64,000 nt of DNA from STF1-184 sp050178795 (lineage in GTDB: Bacteria > Bacillota > Clostridia > Christensenellales > UBA1242). The notes beneath the pieces are model-generated. The model ran no database searches, was not told where the DNA came from, and worked only from the letters and a program-made list of their open reading frames with translations. The stretch lies in assembly GCA_050178795.1 (NCBI GenBank), contig JBFXFT010000001.1, positions 62,001-126,000 on the forward strand. Reading direction: 5' to 3'. Below are positions 33,335-40,824 of this stretch, piece after piece; positions within the stretch are counted from its first letter, which is position 1; each line of letters opens with the position of its first letter. The translations under genes and the position numbers were made by a program.

Positions 33335-35131
33335 TTAAATTTTTAGTATGGACATAAAAGCATCTGACGGCACTTCAACTGAGCCTACTTGACGCATACG
33401 CTTTTTGCCTCGTTTTTGCTTCTCTAAAAGTTTCTTTTTACGCGTAATGTCTCCGCCGTAGCACTTACTTAAAACGTCTTTACGAAGCGCTTTTACAGTT
33501 TCACGCGCAATTATTTTACTGCCTATTGCCGCTTGAATAGGTATTTCAAAAAGTTGTCTTGGTATTACTTCTTTTAATTTTTCTACAATTGCTTTGCCTT
33601 TTTCGTAGGCTTTTGTCCTATGCACTATTAAACTTAATGCATCTGTAATTTCGCCGTTTAATAAAATGTCTAGCCTTATTAGGTCACTCTTTTGGTAGCC
33701 TGTTATTTCGTACTCCATACTAGCATAGCCTTTTGTTTTACTTTTTAGGCTATCAAAAAAGTCGTAAATAATTTCGTTTAGTGGTATTTCGTAAGTTAAA
33801 TTTACCCTTTTTGCGTCTAGGTAGTTCATATCTATTTGCGTGCCACGTTTACTTTGAGTCAAATCCATAATTGCGCCAACATACTCTGGCGGGCTAAATA
33901 TGTGCATTTTTACAACCGGTTCTTCTAAATAGTCAACTTCTTGCGGTTTTGGTAAGTTTACAGGGTTTGAAACGACCATCATTGAACCGTCATTTTTGTG
34001 TACTTTATAACTAACGCCAGGTGCAGTTGTAACTATGTCTAGGTCAAACTCTCTTTCAAGTCTTTCTTGTATTATTTCCATGTGAAGTAACCCTAAAAAG
34101 CCACATCTAAAACCAAAGCCAAGTGCCTTACTAACTTCTGGCTCAAAAGATAGAGATGCATCGTTTAATTTAAGTTTTTCAAGTGCGTCTTTTAGGTCGT
34201 TATATTTGCTGCCGTCGCTAGAAAATATACCGCAATAAACCATTGGGGTAACCTCTTTGTAGCCGTGCAAAGGCTCTAAGGCTTGGTTTAGTGCGTTTGT
34301 AATTGTGTCGCCTACCCTAGTCTCCGAAACATTTTTAATGCTAGCCGTCAAATAGCCAACATCGCCAGCCGTCAAAATATCAGTCGTTTTTGTAGTAGGT
34401 GTAAATATGCCAACCTCAACTACATCAAACTCTTTTTCTGTCCTCATCATTCTTATTTTGTCGCCAGCTTTTACCTCTCCGTCTACTATTCTTATAAGAC
34501 AAACTGCACCTTTATAATTATCGTAATAACTGTCAAAAATTAGAGCTTTTAATGGTTTTTCTGGGTTGCCTGTTGGACTTGGAAAATATTTTACAACGGC
34601 GTCCAAAACTTCGCCTATATTTGTACCATTTTTAGCGCTTATAAGTGGTGCATAACTTGCGTCTATTCCTATTGCGTCTTCAATTTCCTTTTTGGTGCCC
34701 TCTGGATCTGCACTCGGTAAATCTATTTTATTTATTACTGGCAAAATTTCCAAATTTTGCGAACTCGCTAGGTATACATTGGCTAGGGTTTGCGCCTCAA
34801 CGCCTTGGCTTGCGTCAACTATTAAAATTGCACCTTCACAAGCAGCAAGAGAGCGTGAAACCTCATAAGTAAAGTCCACGTGCCCTGGGGTATCTATTAA
34901 GTTTAGTGTATATTCAATGCCGTCTTTATGGTATTTCATAGTTGTTGGAGCAAGTTTTATTGTTATGCCCCTTTCTTGTTCTATTTCCATACTGTCTAGT
35001 TGTTGGTCTTTCATATCGCGTTTTTGCATGGTACCAGTATACTCAATTAGCCTGTCTGCTAGAGTACTCTTGCCGTGGTCTATGTGTGCCACTATACAAA
35101 AATTTCTTACGTATTTTTGGTTATCGCTCAT
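33335..35131 (-). CDS. lepA: Elongation factor 4 (LepA)
   Basis: 598 residues. GTPase that helps ribosome biogenesis and back-translocation. Motifs AHIDHGKSTL (G1), DTPGHVDF (G3), NKIDLP (G4); the EF4-specific C-terminal domain ends with a Lys/Arg-rich KKLLEKQKRGKKRMRQ segment. Standard length. Minus strand, upstream of hemW in the usual order but separated from it. Confidence 0.98.
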   Translation of the reverse strand: MSDNQKYVRNFCIVAHIDHGKSTLADRLIEYTGTMQKRDMKDQQLDSMEIEQERGITIKLAPTTMKYHKDGIEYTLNLIDTPGHVDFTYEVSRSLAACEGAILIVDASQGVEAQTLANVYLASSQNLEILPVINKIDLPSADPEGTKKEIEDAIGIDASYAPLISAKNGTNIGEVLDAVVKYFPSPTGNPEKPLKALIFDSYYDNYKGAVCLIRIVDGEVKAGDKIRMMRTEKEFDVVEVGIFTPTTKTTDILTAGDVGYLTASIKNVSETRVGDTITNALNQALEPLHGYKEVTPMVYCGIFSSDGSKYNDLKDALEKLKLNDASLSFEPEVSKALGFGFRCGFLGLLHMEIIQERLEREFDLDIVTTAPGVSYKVHKNDGSMMVVSNPVNLPKPQEVDYLEEPVVKMHIFSPPEYVGAIMDLTQSKRGTQIDMNYLDAKRVNLTYEIPLNEIIYDFFDSLKSKTKGYASMEYEITGYQKSDLIRLDILLNGEITDALSLIVHRTKAYEKGKAIVEKLKEVIPRQLFEIPIQAAIGSKIIARETVKALRKDVLSKCYGGDITRKKKLLEKQKRGKKRMRQVGSVEVPSDAFMSILKI

Positions 35132-35290
35132 TTAAAATAATGTACCTTTAAAATTTATTGTCTTTTTCATTATATTGTAAGTTTGACATTTTGGCAACAA
35201 TTTTTAAAAGCGTATAAAAAAATAGAGTTATTTTACTAGTAAAAAATGGCTATAAGTGGTAATATTGTCTTATAAAAAATAGGAGTTTGT

Positions 35291-36025
35291 ATGCAAGACT
35301 TATACGACAGTTTTTTAGTAAATACCTTAATAGCGCATAGAGGTCTGCACGACAAAGACGCTGGCATACCAGAAAACAGTTTAAAGGCTTTTGAAAGAGC
35401 AATTAAAGAAGGATATGCAATAGAGTGCGACGTGCAAGGAATGGAAGACGGAACTCCCATTGTTTTTCACGACGCTAAACTAGATAGAATGACAGGTCAA
35501 GACGGCTACACCAACACCCTAACCCACGAAAATTTAAAAAATTATAAACTATTAAATACAGACCATGGTATTCCCACTTTTGAAGAATTTTTAAAATTAG
35601 TGGACGGAAAGACGCCAGTTTTAATTGAAATAAAAAACAGCTTTAGACCTGGAATTATGGAAAAGAAAGTTTTAGAAATGTTAAAAAATTATAAGGGCAC
35701 TTTTGCAATTATGAGTTTTAACCCTTATGTTTTGAACTGGTTTAAAAACAATGCACCCGAAATTGTAAGGGGTCAACTTAGTTCATTTTTTAAAGATGAA
35801 AGCCTTGCTCCTATGAAAAAATTGTTATTAAAAAGGCTTAAATTTTCTAACCTAAGTAGACCACAATTTATAGCATACGACACAAGAAATTTGCCAAACC
35901 GATTTGTAAGAAGGTTTAAAAATATACCGCTTTTGGCTTGGACTGTAAAGAGTGAAGAAGAGTATTTAAGAGTAATAAAATACTGCGATAACATAATATT
36001 TGAGGGTTTTGAACCAAAAATTTAA
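35291..36025 (+). CDS. Glycerophosphodiester phosphodiesterase
   Basis: 244 residues. GDPD family TIM barrel; splits glycerophosphodiesters into glycerol 3-phosphate and an alcohol. Catalytic and metal residues: AHRGLHD, PENS, ECDVQ and VFHDAKLDR; then PVLIEIKN. No signal peptide, so cytoplasmic. SD AGGAG before the start. Stands alone, divergent from lepA, and shares a terminator with rubrerythrin. Confidence 0.9.
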   Translation: MQDLYDSFLVNTLIAHRGLHDKDAGIPENSLKAFERAIKEGYAIECDVQGMEDGTPIVFHDAKLDRMTGQDGYTNTLTHENLKNYKLLNTDHGIPTFEEFLKLVDGKTPVLIEIKNSFRPGIMEKKVLEMLKNYKGTFAIMSFNPYVLNWFKNNAPEIVRGQLSSFFKDESLAPMKKLLLKRLKFSNLSRPQFIAYDTRNLPNRFVRRFKNIPLLAWTVKSEEEYLRVIKYCDNIIFEGFEPKI

Positions 36026-36045
36026 CAAAAAACACGAGTTTTTAC

Positions 36046-36077
36046 AAAAAAAACAGCAATTAGTTGCTGTTTTTTGT
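36046..36077. terminator. Bidirectional terminator
   Basis: AAAACAGCAA-TTAG-TTGCTGTTTT with A- and T-runs on both sides; between convergent GDPD and rubrerythrin. Confidence 0.85.
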
Positions 36078-36098
36078 TTTTTATGCAATTTGTTAATT

Positions 36099-36635
36099 TT
36101 AATAGTTTGTCTCTTCAAGCATAAAGAATGCTTGTGGATGTTTACATGCTGGGCACTCATCTGGTGCTTCTGTTCCGTAGTGTTTGTAACCACAGTTTTG
36201 GCATTGCCAAACTACTGGTTCGTCACTTTTAAATACTTTGTCTTCGTCTATATTCTTTTTATATTTGCGGTAACGTTTTTCGTGTTCTCTCTCTGCCTCG
36301 GCAACTCTTTCAAAGTGGTAAGCAATTTCTTCAAAGCCTTCCTCTCTTGCTACCTTTGCAAAGTTTTGGTACATATCCGTCCATTCATAATTTTCACCCT
36401 CTGCAGCGTGAACCAAGTTTTCTTCAGTTGTGCCTATGCCCTCTAAATATTTAAACCAAAGTTTTGCATGCTCCTTTTCATTTAAAGCGGTCTCTGCAAA
36501 CATCCTTGATATTTGCTCATAACCCTCTTTTTTTGCAGTGCTTGAAAAATAGTCATACTTATTGCGTGCTTGACTTTCGCCAGCAAAAGCAGCCCATAAA
36601 TTTGCTTCTGTTTTTGATCCTTTTAATTCTTTCAT
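36099..36635 (-). CDS. rbr: Rubrerythrin
   Basis: 178 residues. N-terminal four-helix ferritin-like domain with the di-iron ExxH motifs (FAGESQARNKY, NEKEHAKLW, EAEREHEKRY). C-terminal rubredoxin-like iron centre CQNCG ... CPACKHP. Reduces peroxide in anaerobes using electrons from rubredoxin; it marks an oxygen-sensitive lifestyle. Single gene with its own terminator. Confidence 0.95.
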   Translation of the reverse strand: MKELKGSKTEANLWAAFAGESQARNKYDYFSSTAKKEGYEQISRMFAETALNEKEHAKLWFKYLEGIGTTEENLVHAAEGENYEWTDMYQNFAKVAREEGFEEIAYHFERVAEAEREHEKRYRKYKKNIDEDKVFKSDEPVVWQCQNCGYKHYGTEAPDECPACKHPQAFFMLEETNY

Positions 36636-36726
36636 AAAGATACTTCCTTTTATATTGTATTTTAAACTTTAATAGTTTAATTTATTTAACAAATTTTGTA
36701 AAACATATAACGCCCATATTGGCAAT

Positions 36727-37995
36727 TTATTTTTCACGTTTGATTATTTTTATGTCCTTTTCTCTACCATTTTTGCTTGGCTCATAGTAAACTGCGTCCT
36801 TTAAACTGTCTGGCAAATATTGTTGTTTTACATAGCCACCAAAATCGTGCGGATACTTATAGTTTTTGCTTTGTGGGGTATTGTTTTTTAAATATGGTGG
36901 TACATTGTCGTCAACATATTTTAGCGCGTCTTGTTGCGCCCTGCCAAGTGCCACAACAACGGAGTTGCTTTTTGGTGCTAGACACACGTAAATTATAGCG
37001 TGAGTAAGTGGAATATTGCCCTCTGGCATACCAAGTTTTTCAACCGCGTCAAGTGCTGCGTTTGCTAGTAACATGGCGTTAGAATCTGCCATTCCTACAT
37101 CTTCACTTGCGTGCGCTACAAGTCTCCTTGCAATTATTCTTGGGTCCACGCCGCCTAAAATCATCCTGTTGGCATAATATAGTGCCGCGTCTGGGTCACT
37201 ACCCCTCAAACTCTTACAAAAAGCGCTCAAAAGGTGATAATATAGGTCTTCATCTACTGATAGCGACTTATTTTGCAAACATTCTTCAATGCTACTAATT
37301 GTTATTTCTATCTTTTTGTCTTTATTGATTCCACTTGTACTGCTAGCAAGTTCCAAAGTATTAAGTGCAACTCGCATATCGCCAACCGCTTGAGACGCTA
37401 AAAAGTCTATTACTTTGTCGTCCATTACTATGTCAAGTTCGCCAAGTCCATTTTCTTTGTCTGTAAGTGCCCTTTTTATTGCTACTTTTATGTCTTCTTT
37501 GGTAAGCCTTTTAAATTCAAACACTTTTACCCTAGACAAAATAGCGCTCGTCATACTTATGTATGGGTTTTCGGTGGTTGAACCTATTAAAATTATGCTT
37601 CCGTCCTCTATTGCCTCTAAAATACTGTCCGATTGAGCCTTGCTCCACCTGTGGCACTCGTCAAGTAGCAAATAGGTCTTTTTGCCATAAAGTGCTAACT
37701 GACTTTTAGCCTCTTTTATTGTTTCTTTAGCGTCTGCAACTCCACTGCTAACTGCGTTTAACTTTTTAAAGTTTGCACTTGTCATATTTGCTATTATACC
37801 AGCAAGTGTTGTTTTGCCTGTTCCCGGTGGACCATAAAAAATAACACTGCCAAGAGAGCCAGCATTTATTGCCTTGACTAAAAGGCTGTTGTTATAAATT
37901 AGATGTTGTTGCCCTATGAACCCCTCTAAATTTTTGGGGCGCATACGCTCTGGCAGTGGTGCCATTTTTTTGACATTATCTGAAAATAGGTCCAT
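36727..37995 (-). CDS. rarA: Replication-associated recombination protein RarA
   Basis: 422 residues. AAA+ ATPase related to MgsA/WRNIP1 acting at stalled forks. Walker A GPPGTGKTTLA, Walker B LLLDECHRW, the sensor segment GSTTENPY, and a C-terminal tetramerisation domain with FCKSLRGSDPDAALYYANRM and HDFGGYVKQQYLPD. Full length. Confidence 0.95.
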   Translation of the reverse strand: MDLFSDNVKKMAPLPERMRPKNLEGFIGQQHLIYNNSLLVKAINAGSLGSVIFYGPPGTGKTTLAGIIANMTSANFKKLNAVSSGVADAKETIKEAKSQLALYGKKTYLLLDECHRWSKAQSDSILEAIEDGSIILIGSTTENPYISMTSAILSRVKVFEFKRLTKEDIKVAIKRALTDKENGLGELDIVMDDKVIDFLASQAVGDMRVALNTLELASSTSGINKDKKIEITISSIEECLQNKSLSVDEDLYYHLLSAFCKSLRGSDPDAALYYANRMILGGVDPRIIARRLVAHASEDVGMADSNAMLLANAALDAVEKLGMPEGNIPLTHAIIYVCLAPKSNSVVVALGRAQQDALKYVDDNVPPYLKNNTPQSKNYKYPHDFGGYVKQQYLPDSLKDAVYYEPSKNGREKDIKIIKREK

Positions 37996-38093
37996 AAAAA
38001 ACTATCCTTAAATGAGATTTTTTTGCTATCGTATTAATTTTAACACAAAGCCTAAAATTATAAAAATGTTTAGCCATAACTTTATTTAAAAAG

Positions 38094-38118
38094 CAAAAAA
38101 GTGTGGAATTTACCACAC
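38094..38118 (-). terminator. Terminator of rnpB
   Basis: GTGTGG-AATTTA-CCACAC with T-run on the minus strand (38100-38094), just 3' of the RNase P RNA. Confidence 0.8.
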
Positions 38119-38130
38119 CTTCTTGACAAT

Positions 38131-38475
38131 CGTTACCTAGCCTATAAGCCGAGTTTTGTATTAGATGGTTATCTATCTAGGCTTATTATTACTAACAAGC
38201 TCAAGCGGTGTATAGGGCTCAGCGAACAGCCGAATTTGCCCTTTTTACCTTGCACCAAGTGGGGTTTACAGAGGATTAAAGTCACCGATAATCCTAGTGT
38301 GCTCTTACCACGCTTTTCCACCCTTGCTCTTACTCCTTACGGAGCAGTGAGCGGTATATCTCTGTTGCACTTTCCTTCAGGTCACCCTGACTGGGAGTTA
38401 CCCAGCACCCTGTTCTATGGGGCTCGGACTTTCCTCGTGAGTAATTAACTCACGCAACCATCTGGCTAACTAACT
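38131..38475 (-). ncRNA. rnpB: RNase P RNA
   Basis: Catalytic RNA of RNase P, which cuts the 5' leader off tRNA precursors. The minus strand carries the universal core pieces in order: GAGGAAAGTCCGAGC, a GGTGGAAAAG / GGTAAGAGCAC segment, and near the 3' end ACAAAACTCGGCTTATAGGC. The ends GTTAGTTAGCC and GGCTAGGTAAC can pair as P1. It reads as a type A (ancestral) RNA rather than the Bacillus type B, judging from core layout; exact ends are estimated. The antisense open frame at 38101-38448 is a shadow. Confidence 0.93.
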
Positions 38476-38480
38476 TAAAT

Positions 38481-38509
38481 ATTGTATCAAATTTCAACAT
38501 TTTTTGCAA
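38481..38509 (-). promoter_or_regulatory. Promoter of rnpB
   Basis: Minus strand TTGCAA (38509-38504), 17-base spacer, TACAAT (38486-38481). Its predicted start fits the 5' end of the RNA near 38475. Confidence 0.65.
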
Positions 38510-38544
38510 GTAGTAATTACTCGCAAACGAAATTTGACTTTAAA

Positions 38545-38572
38545 AAACTAAAAATCATAAAATTTTTAGTTT
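38545..38572 (-). terminator. A/T-rich hairpin before rnpB
   Basis: AAACTAAAAA-8-TTTTTAGTTT; the minus strand then continues TTTA. It lies after the 84-residue gene and may end its transcript. Confidence 0.45.
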
Positions 38573-38583
38573 AATAAACGAGT
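38573..38583. repeat. 11-bp direct repeat (downstream copy)
   Basis: AATAAACGAGT, identical to the copy at 38880-38890. The pair brackets the 84-residue gene and could be a target-site-like duplication or a coincidence. Confidence 0.45.
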
Positions 38584-38590
38584 TTTGTTA

Positions 38591-38845
38591 TTACGCTTCT
38601 TTAGTTGGCTCTTTAAGTTCAGGATATTTTTGATAAATGCCATCTATAATTTCGTTGCAATAATTTGTTAATGTCATGCTATCTTCTACTTCGCCAACTA
38701 GTTTATATTCTGCCCTAGTTCGCTTTGATGCTGCCAATATATCCTTATATGTTCTTAAAAGCGTTTCGCCATCACTTAGCGACTGTACTCTTTTTAGTAC
38801 TGCTGCGACTTTTGCTTGGTCGCCAAAATCTTTTTGTATATTCAT
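38591..38845 (-). CDS. Hypothetical helical protein (84 aa)
   Basis: 84 residues with SD (AGGAG) before the ATG at 38845. All helical by appearance, no Cys, moderately charged (MNIQKDFGDQAKVAAVLKRV; later EDSMTLTNYCNEIIDGIYQK) and ending KEPTKEA. No family recognised. It sits alone between rnpB and the U32 gene, bracketed by an 11-bp direct repeat. Confidence 0.6.
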   Translation of the reverse strand: MNIQKDFGDQAKVAAVLKRVQSLSDGETLLRTYKDILAASKRTRAEYKLVGEVEDSMTLTNYCNEIIDGIYQKYPELKEPTKEA

Positions 38846-38879
38846 AATTTTACTCCTATAAATTTAAAATTTATAGCCC

Positions 38880-38890
38880 AATAAACGAGT
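38880..38890. repeat. 11-bp direct repeat (upstream copy)
   Basis: AATAAACGAGT, identical to the copy at 38573-38583, about 307 bp apart. Confidence 0.45.
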
Positions 38891-38952
38891 AATATTACTG
38901 TAATTTTAAACCTTTTTTATTTTACGATTGAATTTTAGCACATATCTAAAAA

Positions 38953-40188
38953 TTAATCAATACTTTTTTCGTCACTTTTTATTCTTAGCATATCGCCAGT
39001 TTTTAACTTCAAATTTGTCTTTAAATAAAGCCTTTGTTGCACCAAGTTTGCTACTGTAACTTGCTCTTTGTCCTCGTTCAAAACTTCTGTAACCTTTAAA
39101 GTTTTGTTAAAGTTTTCATTTGGACTTAAAACTTCTAGTTCGTCGCCTACTTCAAACCTGTTGCGTTGTTCCACTAAAATGTAACCATCTTTAGCGTCTT
39201 CTAGCACTATCGCTATAAATTTATAGGTACTGACTGGTGCAGAGGTTTTAATGTTGTTTCTGTCCTCATTTCCAAAGTAAAAACCTGTTGTATAGTCCCT
39301 ATGGCTCGCTTTATTTAACTCATCAACTAGTTCCTGTGGTGCTTCATAATTTTTTGGATCTTTTTCTAAGATATCAATAGCGCGCTTATATGCATTTGTT
39401 GTGGTTGCGACATAGTATGGGCTCTTCATACGTCCCTCAATTTTAAAACTTGTAACGCCTGCTTCCATAAGAAGATTTAAGTGTTCTATTACGTTTAAGT
39501 CTTTACTGTTTAAAATGTAAGTGCCGCGCTCGTCCTCTTTAATTTCAAATTGTTCACCATTTCTGCCTTTTTCGGTAATTGTGTACTCCCACCTACAAGG
39601 TTGTGCGCAAGCACCGCGGTTTGCGTCCCTACCAGTGAGATAGTTACTAAGTAAACACCTTCCAGAGTATGCCATACACATAGCGCCGTGAACAAAAGTT
39701 TCAAGTTCTACACTTTCAGGTAAATAGTCTCTTATTGCTTTAATCTCTTTTAATGATAGTTCCCTAGCGAGAATTAGCCTAGTTGCGCCCATATCTGCAA
39801 ACATTTTTGCCGTATATTTGTTTGTTATGTTTGCCTGCGTGCTTACATGAATAGGCATATTTGGAGCGACCTCTCTAACTATGCCCAAAATGCCTAAATC
39901 GGCAACTATTACGGCGTCTGCTTTAATCTCGTCTAAATATTCAACATATTCTTTTAGCCCTTTAAAGTCTATTTCGTGCGCTAGAATGTTTAATGTTATG
40001 TATGCTTTTTTGCCTAGGCTGTGAGCGTATTCTATTTGCTCTTTTAGTTCGTCTTTTTCAAAATTGCCTGCATACGCCCTAAGTCCAAAACGCTTGCCCG
40101 CAAAATATGCTGCGTCTGCACCATAGTAAAACGCCGTCTGTAATTTTTCTTTGTCTCCTGCTGGGGATAATAGTTCTATTTTACTCAT
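38953..40188 (-). CDS. U32-family protein (TrhP-like, tRNA hydroxylation)
   Basis: 411 residues. U32 signature ETFVHGAMCMAYSGRC, preceded by ELLSPAGDKEKL, with Cys in NRGACAQPC as expected for an iron-sulfur-like site. Although named peptidases, members next to a TrmR-type methyltransferase (Bacillus YrrN/YrrO, E. coli TrhP/YegQ) hydroxylate U34 of tRNAs to ho5U, for which prephenate-dependent activity is established. Overlaps the methyltransferase by 4 bp. Only one U32 gene is here, while Bacillus has two side by side. Confidence 0.85.
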   Translation of the reverse strand: MSKIELLSPAGDKEKLQTAFYYGADAAYFAGKRFGLRAYAGNFEKDELKEQIEYAHSLGKKAYITLNILAHEIDFKGLKEYVEYLDEIKADAVIVADLGILGIVREVAPNMPIHVSTQANITNKYTAKMFADMGATRLILARELSLKEIKAIRDYLPESVELETFVHGAMCMAYSGRCLLSNYLTGRDANRGACAQPCRWEYTITEKGRNGEQFEIKEDERGTYILNSKDLNVIEHLNLLMEAGVTSFKIEGRMKSPYYVATTTNAYKRAIDILEKDPKNYEAPQELVDELNKASHRDYTTGFYFGNEDRNNIKTSAPVSTYKFIAIVLEDAKDGYILVEQRNRFEVGDELEVLSPNENFNKTLKVTEVLNEDKEQVTVANLVQQRLYLKTNLKLKTGDMLRIKSDEKSID

Positions 40189-40823
40189 TTTGATTCCTTT
40201 ATACTTATGCTTATTCCGTCTTCAAGGTCAATAATTTGTGTTTTTAAAGACTTATTTGAACCTATTTCGTTTAAAAATTGTTGCAAATTTTTAACGATGG
40301 TGCGGTTTTTGTGAGGTATTTTGCCATCACTTAAAACCATACCTCTAAATAGCACATTGTCTGCAAACAGTGTTCCGCCAACTTTTAAAAGCTCTAAAAG
40401 TCGTGGCAAATAGTGTATGTATTGTGCCTTTGGTCCGTCTAAAAATATAAAATCATACTCACCGCTTAGAGTATTCAATACTTCCTTAGCGTCACCAAGA
40501 ATTGTTTTTACCCTATCGGTTAAATTTAATTCTTCAAAATTTTTTGTTGCCACATCTAAAACGCTTGCGTCTTTTTCAATGGTGTCAAGTGTTGAATTTG
40601 TGCTTGATTTTAGCATTAATGCACCAGAGTAGCCTATTGCTGTGCCTATTTCTAACACTCTTTTAGGACTATGTTCTTTAACATAATTAAATAATAGGTT
40701 TGCCGTTTTAGGTCTTACTATTGGTACATTATTTAGTTTAGCATATTCCACAATTTTTTCTAGTTTTTTAAATTCGTCTTCATTTAAAACCGATATTAAA
40801 TTGTCCTTTAACTCTTGTTCCAA
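40185..40823 (-). CDS. O-methyltransferase (TrmR-like, YrrM family)
   Basis: 212 residues. Class I SAM methyltransferase, caffeoyl-CoA-type: VLEIGTAIGYSGALML (SAM loop), LDTIEKD, YDFIFLDGPKAQY and FADNVLFRG (metal-binding). In Bacillus, YrrM/TrmR methylates ho5U34 to mo5U34 in tRNAs. The order here, with the U32 gene directly behind and translation-coupled, matches that operon, so the same role is likely. I cannot exclude a small-molecule O-methyltransferase. Confidence 0.82.
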   Translation of the reverse strand: MEQELKDNLISVLNEDEFKKLEKIVEYAKLNNVPIVRPKTANLLFNYVKEHSPKRVLEIGTAIGYSGALMLKSSTNSTLDTIEKDASVLDVATKNFEELNLTDRVKTILGDAKEVLNTLSGEYDFIFLDGPKAQYIHYLPRLLELLKVGGTLFADNVLFRGMVLSDGKIPHKNRTIVKNLQQFLNEIGSNKSLKTQIIDLEDGISISIKESK

Positions 40824-40824
40824 A

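Noticed and set aside
36000..36446. 148-codon frame on plus after the GDPD gene
   Set aside because: Overlaps the shared terminator and is antisense to rubrerythrin.
38101..38448. Open frame of 115 codons on plus across 38101-38448
   Set aside because: It is the antisense of the RNase P RNA. It starts inside the rnpB terminator and shows no codon bias or SD.
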